Assembly: GCA_964036155.1 (NCBI GenBank)
Contig: OZ038422.1
Span: forward strand, 13,291,201-13,355,200
From: Diploscapter coronatus
Lineage: Eukaryota > Nematoda > Chromadorea > Rhabditida > Rhabditidae
Direction: 5' to 3'
DNA: 64,000 bases
Numbering within the stretch: the first letter of the stretch is position 1; each line of letters opens with the position of its first letter. The notes under the pieces were generated by a model, which did no database searches, was not told the DNA's origin, and saw only the letters and a list, made by a program, of their open reading frames with translations. Below, piece after piece: positions 1-10,004 of this stretch. The translations under genes were made by a program, and so were the position numbers.

Positions 1-122
1 TCTAAATATTGCATTATGTTTCAGAAAATTAGGATTTTACGTCGAAAAAACCTATCACCATTCGTTCTTTTGTACAATTTGCAAATAATAAAAGGTAAAA
101 ATAAATTAAAAATTTATTTTAC

Positions 123-276
123 TTCCAAAATTGTGTTCCAAAGTTAAACCGGCATTATCGTAGATTCGGTGTCCGCAGAAAACTTTTCCTTTTACAGAGA
201 CGCTTTGAATTTTCTCGGCATTACATAATTCGAAAGATAAAATAATGCAAAAAATAGCGAATATTTTGATTGTCAT
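123..276 (-). CDS. Transthyretin-like secreted protein, 5' coding exon (partial)
   Basis: This is the first coding exon of a nematode transthyretin-like (TTR) family gene that runs off the left edge of the window. The ATG at 276 directly follows a TTTCAG acceptor, which suggests trans-splicing or a 5'UTR intron. Residues 1-20 form a hydrophobic signal peptide ending near CNA. They are followed by VSVKGKVFCG, the typical first beta-strand of these proteins (V-x-V-K-G-x-x-x-C), and by the start of the second strand (NAGLTLE). The exon ends after one base of a codon at a GTAAAA donor, and no further exon is visible. TTR-like proteins are small secreted proteins, a large family in nematodes with mostly unknown ligands. 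The family call rests on about 20 diagnostic residues, so it is likely but not certain. Confidence 0.6.
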
Positions 277-292
277 CCTGAAAATATTATGC

Positions 293-775
293 TCAATTAG
301 AATTTGAGCCACTTATATATACTATCCAATAGTTGATAATTTGCTCTGAAATTGATATCCTCGAAATAACAATGCCGACTAATTGAGCAAACTTCAAGCA
401 ATGAGACAGATTTCGCATTATAATTGAATAAACTTCGATAAATAATCTATACACTATTTTCTGAGCACATAAATGCGTATTCGGGGGGATAAATGTTCTC
501 GTAATTTTTCCGAATTTCTGGAGCTCAGTGCCCCCGCACTTTTCCCCCCTCATAATTTCACTCTCCGGAAAATGTTCTTGCAGAATTTTTCGTGTTTCGT
601 CTTCTTGACTTTTCCGCCCGTCCGGACGAACGCTGCTGTGTCGAACGACTAATTCCATGTGCGGTCGGCCCGCTAATCGCCACTGCCGTTTTACAGCCAA
701 CAAAAACGCGCCAAACTGACCGACAAATTCGACGATCTGCAAACAGATGAAGGCAAACTTCACTGAACGGAGCAT
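293..775 (-). other. Unassigned 160-codon ORF, possibly noncoding
   Basis: This is one of the longest ORFs in the window. It starts MLRSVKFAFICLQIVEF and has a short hydrophobic N-terminal segment, a basic/acidic middle and a low-complexity AT-rich end. The GC-rich middle (about 480-720) gives it a more coding-like base composition than its surroundings. No family was recognised, and no splice partner is needed because it is a single open exon. It lies immediately upstream of the transthyretin-like exon on the same strand and could equally be its promoter region. Confidence 0.2.
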
Positions 776-776
776 G

Positions 777-2617
777 CAGCTCAGAAAGGTGAACTTCCTT
801 ATTTGGTCACTTTTTGGGTTGAGAAGATGATTAGCTCATAGCTTCAGGATGAATAATAATAATAGTACTAGCGTTCGCTCATCGTTCAATATTATTGGTG
901 GTATCGAGTGAACTGAAGCGGTATTTTGAAACATACACAGGTAAAGTTCACTAGCACACAGTTTTGGAGTCAACAAGAGAAAAGATGACTTCCTTATTTG
1001 GTTATTTTTGAAGCTGAGAAGAAGATAATAAGTTATTATATTGAGCAGAAACAACGACTATTATTGAGGCTTAAGGCTTAAGCAATGCACTATGAAATAA
1101 TTCTTTGAAGCATACATATCTTTGCTGATGCTATTAGTTAAAAATGTTATGTGTTTCTGTATAACTACTAGCAATATTAATGACATGGTTGTCTTTTCAA
1201 TCAAGCGTCATCGTCCTCAAAACTTTTAAACAAAGTTAATTTCTAAACTTTTCAATGCTGATCTACCCATTCCTGATAATGATTCATAAATCACCACTGG
1301 CGATTTTTCCTGGGCATTTTTTGCACTTTTCCGCGTCAGATATCAGTCCTTTCGTTTATTTGCGTATTTATTTTGCGTGAGAGTTGCGTCGGGCTTGATT
1401 CCAGAGATAATATGATCACGTGAGAGGCAAAAAGCGGCGACTTTTCAAGTGCCACGACTCTTATTCTTTCATGAGTTTTCCCTAGTCCTTATTTTGCATT
1501 CTTATTCTTATTATTTGCCTGTCCTCCCAACAATTACACATATTTGCATATCAAATTACTCTAATATGTTCTTTCAGAAAAAAGTTAGTCTCGCTCTTTC
1601 TCACAAAGAAAATCAAAGACTAGGAAAGTTGTCAGGCTTTAGTTAAAATAAAACAACTATATGTTTCCAGACAAAAGAAAAAAAACAGCACGAGTGAAAA
1701 TTGGTCATTTCTCAGCGTCGATGGCGCAAAAAACCGGATCCGTCTTTGAGCATTTTCTTCGTTTCTCTGATTTCCCTCACTTCTTCGAACTCTCTTTTTC
1801 CCAAAGGCGTTCTCTCTCACACGGACTCGGATAGTTTTGGAGAGAGTCCGATTAGAGACAATGGGAAAATAGGAAGTTAGAGAAAGAGCAAGAATGTAGG
1901 AAGTTAGAGAAAACGAAAATAGGTGCCTGAAAATCGTGTTCATATATAACGGCCATACATTGGCGGGGCGGCGCGTGGAGGGCCGAAAACTCGGCACGGA
2001 AAGATTTTCCTTCGTCCGAACTAAATTCCGAATTTTTCCCGATGTTTCTCCAATTTTTATTAGGCTCGCTAGCGACTTTAGGTATGTTTCGAAAAACGTT
2101 ATGGCTAATTGGTCGGTCACCCAGTCATGTTCATTGACAATAGCAAGTTACGCCTTCTTTACTCCCAAAACATGTGTTCCGCAAAGGAATATTCCAGACG
2201 GCGTAGCATCCTTCTCTCTTTCCCCCTTCCCGTTTCTTTTCTTTTTCGGGAGGGGAGATCCCTTCTATATTAAAGCATGCGTGAAGGATAAATATATTTT
2301 ATCGCGTGAAAAAGGAGGGGGTCAAATAGTGACAAATGAAGGGCGCTTAAGATTGAAATACGGTAATTTGGAAATAGTATAGCATAGACTCGCCTCGCCC
2401 ACATGTATTGAAATCTGTAAGGGTTTCGAAAGCAAAACGTCTTCGTTAATGGACATGGCTGAGTGTTGTTGATTCATTTTAATAATTATTATACATATAT
2501 GTTTAAAAATTTCATTGATCATTAGGAATTTTTGTAACTCGATTAATCGGACTTAAATTCGTTAAATTTAGGATATTGTAAAACTTTCGACAGTAGTTCG
2601 CGATATGTTTTCCCTAG
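777..2617. other. Intergenic region, no supported gene
   Basis: No convincing exon was found. The stretch 1,630-2,380 is GC-richer and open on both strands at once (minus 1632-2120 and plus 1936-2382), which is more like promoter composition than two genes. A short direct repeat (TAGGAAGTTAGAGAAA) occurs twice near 1,870 and 1,897. The missing 5' exon of the ShKT-type gene, with its signal peptide, should lie here but was not identified. Confidence 0.5.
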
Positions 2618-2618
2618 G

Positions 2619-5600
2619 GTTATTCAAAAACCCAACGTGACCATCGAAGTTTCCGAATTGTCGAAAAGTAAGCGTTAGATTAAAATATTCAATTTCTTGG
2701 TTTTAAGATTACCCTAGCCCTTATGTTTCAAAGAAAGGTATTTTCAGTTCATAAAATAACTTCGAAACCGCCATTTTAACTTGCATGAAGTATCATATAA
2801 TATATAATTTAATTTAGAGCAGTAAATCCCATAGAAATAATACGTAACCTAAACCTAAAAATTCTGTTTTAAATATTATTATTTCAGCCCTCGGCGCTAC
2901 TTTCCCACCCTGTTGTTCAGACATTATAACTACAGTAGCTTGTAAAAGGCTACAAGCTAGCAACCCTACTAGGTTTTTGGAAAGGTAAACTAAAATGGCA
3001 ATTTGGATAATTCGCTACTTCGTAACCCATAGTAAAAGGGTATAAAGTGAGGTAGGAAGAAATCATTTCCCTTCCCATACTACTTCATGGGCTACGAAGT
3101 AAACAACTATTCAGGCTGCTGTTAAAATTGTCTTTTTTTTTTTAAAGATTAGGTAATTTAGATGCAAAACGGATGCGGATTTTTCACTGATTCAATGCTG
3201 CAACACTTGTGGACTAGAAAGCGCTGCCGACAGATATGAGGTTTTCTTTGCTGAGGTGAATAATTTAAATAGTATACTATGTTTCAAAAATTTTCAAATA
3301 TCAGTCAATTTTTGAAATCATTACGTAGCCTAAGGAGAAATCGAGCTAAACTCAAATTTATTCAACTAATAATTAAATTTAAAGGCTAATTTCAGGGCGA
3401 GCACTCGACTAACTGCTTCGACCGTCACTCTTCGGAATTCTGCGAACGTTTCCTGCAACGTCAGGATATCTGGGGCCAGGTAACTAAATTAAAAGTCTAT
3501 AATTTTGAAATATCATAAAAAGAAACGATAGTATTTTCTTGTTCTCTCTCAGTTTCACATGCTATTTCGTCAAGTTGGAAAGTTGCGACTTTTCAAAAAA
3601 TAAATTAAATTAAAAAATCACTCTGGGGTCAGGTTCGTTACAAGCAACGTCGTCTTTTGTTCCAAGCGCAAATGAACGCGCTCGACAGACTATACGCGAC
3701 CAGGACCCATTTCTCACCTAATCAGGCACAATCACCAGTCAATTCCACCTACTTCATGCATGGTGGTAGAGGAGTATATCAGAGCGGAAATAAGAATATT
3801 GTAAGAAGAGAATATATGAAATCCCCCTAGCATTAACAAAAATGCTGAGCGTATGGTGATAGAGTAATCAACATCCTCTAAAATAGAGATATTTAAATCC
3901 ATCTGCTCTAATATGGTTGGATATGTGAACTCCTGGGATATAAATTGGTGGTTAATAATCAACAAAAATAACTCATCAAACTTAACTTCATATCGTCTTT
4001 TTAAACTGGTGGTAGTGTGCTATTCTAGAAAAATTTACACAGAATTATTAATGTGCCCCACTTTAAAATTTTGAGCCTATCAAATTTCAGTCAAAATGGT
4101 CGTGCGACGGTCAAAACGCGAATCTAGCTTTCCGAATTTGCCGAAAAAGCTGTAATTATTGCCGACGGGATATGTATCGGACTCAACTGGTATGGTTTAT
4201 AGTTTTTCTAAATATAAATGATTTTGAGAAAATTTTTAGACTTATTACTATTTATATTTAAATATTTTAGGGCCGCTTCCAACCGGTAGCCTGTGGTAAA
4301 GAACCCATTTTGCTTCCTCATTTTTCTAGGAAAAAGTATAGGAATTAAATAATTTATTCAATTGTTGCATTATCTGAAAAGGGTATTATTATTTCTCTCG
4401 CCTTGAATCAGTTCAGTAGGTGAAAATTCGACTAGTTATTCGTTTCAGTTCACATTTTTTGAATGATCTCTAATTTGAATATATTCAAATGTTAAATATC
4501 GAAATAAACCATGACAAAGATATAATTTGCAGACTTAATGAAGATTAACCTTTTACTCCATGCTAAAATAAAAGCAAGCCATTAGAAAATATTAAACTCT
4601 CCATTCAAAACTCTTACATGAAGATCAATTTTATCCTTAGAAGAAACAAATATAAAAACAATTGGTCCCTTTGGTCAAGACTATGTTTAATGGAGGCCAA
4701 CTTTGTTCCAAGTTTGTTTGCTTCAAAATAATTGGACAAATAGCGTTTGGAAAGGATGTTAGACGTAGCGTTTTAAGTGGCGAGATCTCCGAAATCTGAC
4801 CGGAATCGGACCGGCACAAAAAAGCCGAGAAGAACGCGCAAAATCGCGAGCCACTTGAAAGACGTTTGTCATATTCGAACGGCGTTTTATGAGATCTTAG
4901 CGATCTTCTTAAATTTTCGATTCTTCAAAATTATGATCGTTTTCTACATTATTTTCCTAGAATTTCTACAGTATTTTGAAACAATTGATAAGTTTATCGT
5001 CATTCTCTTTCTGAAGATATTATCTGAAACTTTTCAAGCCAACAAACCTCTACCATGCCATGTTGTTTGGAAACTCTAGGACTGCATGCTTGTAACCGAA
5101 TGAAATTGAAAAAGGGACCATTATTTCAGCATAGGTAGATTTTATTTTGTACTTTATCATTATTATTTTATTTTCAGATGTCTAACCGATATCGATTTCG
5201 CAGTTATCCAATGTTGTCATACCTGTAAAACTGATATTTCCGTAAGTTCAATTTTAATTTTCTTGAAAATCTAAAATTTAGGAGCTCGGAAAAGCTGCTT
5301 TCAAAGATTCAGAAAAATCCCCGTATTGTGAAGATCGACATGGAAAAGAGTACTGTAATCAGTTTTTATCCAATGTGAGTCAGTATAAAATTTCCTCAGA
5401 GTTTTTGAGAATTTTAGGAGTCAAATGATACGACTTTTGAAACATCGTATACTTGTGACGCCTCTCAAACTGCCACTGTATTTAGGGTTTGCAAAAAGGT
5501 AAGTTTACCTAAAAATTAGTGTTATTCAATAAACATGATAAATAAAAATAAAATAAAATAGAGCATTACAAATTGATTATAATAAAATACTTATCTTTTT

Positions 5601-5704
5601 TAATTGTGGTATTCTAATTTGGAAATTTTCAGACCTGCGGGTATTGTAGTTTCGATTTGTACCTGAACAAGAATATCTCATCTATCTGCCCAAATATCGG
5701 CTGA
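2619..5704 (+). CDS. Secreted protein with two tandem cysteine-rich/ShKT modules
   Basis: Twelve phase-consistent exons were assembled: 2619-2667, 2888-2984, 3162-3255, 3396-3479, 3633-3800, 4091-4189, 4271-4335, 5039-5134, 5178-5241, 5282-5374, 5418-5498 and 5633-5704. They give about 353 residues, with the 5' end missing. The protein is a duplicated unit. Each half begins with a CC...AC...C...DFxxIQCCxTC block and ends with a six-cysteine domain of ShKT spacing (CxDRH...C...C...F.xC.KxCxYC). In half one the knot reads CFDRH, then WSCDGQ, then CRKSCNYC. In half two it reads CEDRH, then YTCDAS, then CKKTCGYC. ShKT domains are extracellular and disulfide-rich, found in secreted nematode effectors and protease modules. 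Half one carries an extra 56-codon exon (3633-3800) inside the knot. AATAAA follows the stop at once. The module identity is well supported; the function is unknown. Confidence 0.7.
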
Positions 5705-6624
5705 AAATAAATTCGTTTTTGGGGTTTTTATCACGCATGTCTATAATTGTTTTTTTACGTGAAAACAATGAAAAAATAGCAAGGAAATCGTGATATCCAT
5801 TCCGTTTTACGCCCTATGCCTTATCACATGAGGGATTTTTGTGGAAATGCAAAAATTAGCGCAGGCCTGGAAATGATAAATCATTGTCTCTATGGTGACC
5901 GATACCTAAGAGATGACAAAGGGTAGTCGGGATTTAATAAGAGATTGAAAGAAACCGACACTGCTCTTTAAAGATTGTTGGACTTTGATCTCAGTTAAAT
6001 TTTAATATCACACCTGGCCCAGTTGTTTAGATACTTTATCTATCATTTTTTTTGCAAAAAAATTCGTTTATTATTATTATTATCGTCATATTGTTGCGTT
6101 GCTTTGCTTAAATATTTTCGTATAAATCATCCCAATTTTTATTAAAAATTTGATCTTCAAAGATATCTTTTCAATTTGTGTAAATCTATCGATTTTCAGG
6201 CCTTCATTAACGAAGCCTTTCAAGCGTTGAAAAAGAGATACTGATATGCGTAAGACTTCCATGAGATAATAGTGTATGTTAAATATATCTAGCGTTAGCC
6301 ATATTTCGTAATTCTTGCTAAATTTTGACACATTTCATGTCAATTTTTACCATTTCCCTTGTTAACGACCGATTCTTAACCTCTAAATTCGATAAAAATC
6401 GCGTGTTAGTCCTTATTCTCTCGATACTCAATCTAAAATCACCTGTTTTATTGCATTGCATATTGGTGCATTAACATGACTTCATGGTTCATAATGCTAT
6501 TGTTAATTTAAACTCCATCTTTAACTCTATTCGAATTAGCTCAGTCTCAATGACTTCATGATATATTTCATGATAACTTCGATATTATCTCCACCTAACG
6601 TCGACTACCTTCAGAAATTCAGAA

Positions 6625-8026
6625 ATGCAGCACGTCGTCGATGGATTCAACCCCCGCGATCCTCGTTACAAAGCGTGCTGTTGTCATTCGCGCTCATTCA
6701 CTATTGCAGCGGGGATTATCGAAATCATTTCGTTATTTTTCTTGATTATTGCAAGTAAGTTTCAAAAAATCTCAGAAAAATTCTCAAAATAAAATTTGAA
6801 TTATTAGATTTCTAAGTTTTTTTAATCAAAGATAAATAAGATTTGAGAATTCAAACATTTGACAATGTAAGTTTCAAAATTTTGTACAATTATCTTGGGA
6901 AATTTATATTTTAGTCACGGAATTGTAGACATGAAAAATTTCCATACAATTCGAAAAGTTTTAAATTTAGTCGTGCCCGGTCTAACCTCTAAAGCATGCT
7001 CAATTGAGGCTCAATGGAATGAGGATAATTTAAATTATACTGAGAATTCATATTTCATAAATTCATCAAATTATGATACAAACGACACTTTAATCGATGA
7101 TATTGTAGAGGCTGAAAATCAGATGCCCAAGTAATTTTAATTTAAATAATTGTTTAATCTAGGTAATATTTTAGACTCATTATTAGCGTAGTACAGTTTG
7201 CTTGTCATGGAAATTATTTCATTCTAGGTTATGCATTAGTTCAGGTATCTTTAAATTTAAAATAGTCAATAATCAAAGTATTTTCGTTTGCCATAGTGAA
7301 TATAATGTTATGTGGGATTAAGACGAGTCGGCATTATTTATTCATTATTCATTTATTATTCAGGTATATTTAACTTTATTTTAATAGGTAATCTATATTT
7401 TAGGGTTATTGTTATTGGCGTCATAGTATTTCTGATCGTATTTTTTATTCATTTAATGGCGACCGCGCAAAGTCCCGATGCTTCGTTGATCATTTTAGTC
7501 ATTTTCATACTTCTATATCTGATTTTGGGATTATATTCTACGGTGAATTTTCCGCCAACATACTTAATCAAGATGAACATTAAATATCATTCAAGCGAAA
7601 TAATCTAGTCGTGGTAAAATAGCAAAGCTAGAATAAATCGCTTTATTTAGCAAACTTATTCCCCGATTTTCGAATAACTAGTTTGCAAGACTAATTTCCA
7701 AGTTTCAGTACGTTGAATTTCAATATTGGCATTACGTTAAAAGGACTTTCGAGACCGGATTTTCGATATCAGTAGCTCAGCCTTTGGGATCAGTATCTAT
7801 ATCCTTGAACGAGAGGGACTATCAGCCTGTATATATTTATGCTTCATATCATAAGTCACAAAATGTTTCCTTTTTGAATTGTTTAAATTGAAAATTCTGA
7901 CCAGAAATCTTGAAACTTCTAAAATCTATTGTTTAGCCAAGAGTCCTCCCACCGCTACGGCATACATACGGAAACACGCATAACAATTCGAGCTCTCCAA
8001 AATATAGTGTGGAAAATTCGGCTTAA
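6625..8026 (+). CDS. Nematode four-pass membrane protein
   Basis: Seven phase-consistent exons (6625-6754, 6929-7130, 7175-7227, 7297-7363, 7404-7542, 7709-7864, 7937-8026) encode about 278 residues. The start was chosen at 6625 because this frame gives DPRYKACCCH followed by a clean first membrane helix (GIIEIISLFFLIIA). A longer ATG at 6558 is in another frame. Four hydrophobic helices lie near residues 28-43, 112-137, 150-175 and 182-198. A polar loop of about 65 residues with several NxT/S sites separates helices 1 and 2. A cytoplasmic-looking tail begins YVEFQYWHYVKR. The DPRYK-CCCH-helix start recalls a large nematode family of tetraspan proteins (LAPTM/DUF7027-like), but this is from memory of the pattern only. 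The acceptor of exon 2 and the GTTATG donor at 7228 are weak. AATAAA lies 40 bp after the stop. Confidence 0.65.
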
Positions 8027-8065
8027 TTTATTAATTTATATATTTTGAATAATTGATTGTGTTTA

Positions 8066-8071
8066 AATAAA
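8066..8071 (+). terminator. Poly(A) signal AATAAA
   Basis: Canonical AATAAA 40 bp downstream of the stop codon of the four-pass membrane protein gene. It supports 8026 as the end of the coding region. Confidence 0.5.
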
Positions 8072-8262
8072 AAATATTTATATTCAATATTATGATCCTG
8101 AAAAATAATTTTAGACCCATTCTTATATTTAGGCCAATTATTAATCTAAATTATAAAATATTGCACAATCTGATGGCCTAGAATGATGATTTTAGATTTC
8201 AGTATCAAAGAGTTCAAGTTTGTTTGGAATAAGTCTCCCTGTTTCTCCAGACAATCTAACGT

Positions 8263-8654
8263 AGCTTTTCGAAAATGTCTACTTCTGCTCTTTTTTCTCC
8301 AATTTTTACCTATATTTCTCGGAGAAGTTCAGTTTTTACTTGCTTTCATGCTCTATTTACCCATTTTTCGGTTCATATTTTACACTGCTACTTGCCAACC
8401 ATTTCTATGTACAATTCTTCGTATGTCTAACACTTGAAAGGCTGGAAAAATCTACAAGCCAGAAACCAATTCACCCAATTTATCGTAAACATCATCACGA
8501 GCGAAAATTTCGATACTTATTTTTATCCGGACCGGAAAGTTCCGTTAAATTATTTTTGTTAGTTCCGAAATCTGAGAAATGCAAAATAGTGCACGGCTAT
8601 TTTTCAGTGTTAGAAAATGGGGAAATAGCATATGAAAAGGAGATTCTGATCTAA
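8263..8654 (+). other. Hydrophobic ORF, possible gene remnant
   Basis: An open frame of about 130 codons without an ATG. It encodes a hydrophobic stretch (FSNFYLYFSEKFSFYLL, then YPFFGSYFTLLLANHFYVQF) followed by LTLERLEK and a polar tail. The hydrophobic-run-plus-ER arrangement is reminiscent of the third helix of nematode chemoreceptors, but no full seven-helix protein can be assembled. It could be a degraded receptor or a chance ORF. Confidence 0.2.
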
Positions 8655-10004
8655 AATCATCTTTTCTCTTATTATTTTCGAACTTGATAATGATATGATT
8701 TATGAAATTCCATTTAAAGTTTACCTTACCTAACAATTATAGATCACTTTTAGTTTCATATATTTCTAGACATGATGAAACATTTTCTCCCATCATCTAA
8801 ATTTGCCGACCAAAGTTGTTGTCTTATCATGATGCAATGTCTTCATTTTGGTAGTTGGTCTTTGACAAATTTAAATCGATGTACTGATAAAATCACGTTT
8901 CTGACTGAAAATACGTTTGTAAATGGGTCAGTACCACCTTTAATCGATAATAATAAGCTATGTTTTCATGCAAATATGAGAGCTCGATATTTTGATAAGA
9001 AATGGAACACTCAGAAATAACATTATTTTTATGGAGAGTAAAAGAATACGAAAATTGAAAATATTGCAGGTGAAAGTAAAAAAAAAATGAGCACAAATCA
9101 GAAAATCTCTTTTTCTTTTCCCTCTATCTCTCTTTTGTCAGCAAAGATTCAGTCTTTGATTTTGTATTCTTCTTTTCTCTTGTATTTCAATTTTCTGTTC
9201 TCTCTGGCTTTTTATATTTTCTGTTTTTCGCTCTTCTTTAAACTCTCTCTAATTCCTGCACTGTCTCCCATGTCAACGGAAAGAGGGAAAGGAAAGGTTA
9301 GTTTGGCGGCGCGAAAATTGATTCTTTGCGAGACGATTTTCTGCTGATGAGACCCTGTATGCCTGGTCTTCCCATATGTAGAATTTTTCTTATATACAAA
9401 ATTTATACAATAAATAAACATTCATATTATATTCAAACCTAAACATTGATGGTTTTTATATTGTAGCTTTTAGTTTTTCATTTGTTTCGTCAAAAATCAA
9501 CCTGTTTTACTAGATAGATTATTAGTATAGTATACCTTTTTAAAAAAGTAAAAAGGCAATGTTTTTTTAAACAAACTGCCATGTTGATCAGCTGTGAACT
9601 CTAAATTCGGCCTTTAGCCAACACTCACTCAAAGTTTCTTTCATTTTGTCAGCAGTTTAGATAAGATACACTTCGAATGAGTTTCAATTTTCTCCTTGAT
9701 AACTTTACATTTCTTACTAATCCCTATTTTCACGTATACCTATTGTGTTACATTTTAAATGGCGTAAACTCGATTATTTTGACTTCCACTATATCATTGC
9801 CTAGGTAATGTATGTACTTATTTTTACGCTGTTTGAGCTTATCGAGTTTTAATTTTAACTAAGATTTTCTAGCATAACTTATACAAGAATTGAGCTAAAT
9901 TATTCATGAGAACCCTTTTCAAATCAAGATATTTCCTTATGATTTCTCATATTACCCGAATTCTGTCTATATTTGTCTTATTTTTAAAATTAAGAACTTA
10001 AATC
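8655..10004. other. Intergenic region with small ORF and CT-rich tract
   Basis: It holds an 82-codon plus-strand ORF (8772-9020) that follows a TTTCTAG acceptor and contains four cysteines, not recognised. It also holds a pyrimidine-rich tract at about 9,100-9,260 of the type described for 54.4 kb. The rest is AT-rich sequence that probably serves as upstream region for the nuclear receptor gene. Confidence 0.35.

Noticed and set aside
1632..2382. Two long overlapping ORFs on opposite strands (162 and 148 codons)
   Set aside because: Both are open only because the block is GC-richer. Neither shows splice signals, domains or coding-like codon use throughout, and they would be mutually exclusive.
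4777..5079. 100-codon plus-strand ORF
   Set aside because: It lies in an intron of the ShKT-type gene and in a different frame from the true exon at 5039-5134.
6558..6758. 66-codon ORF starting MIYFMITS as first exon of the tetraspan gene
   Set aside because: The alternative frame from 6625 gives the DPRYK-CCCH start and a proper membrane helix, so that frame was preferred.
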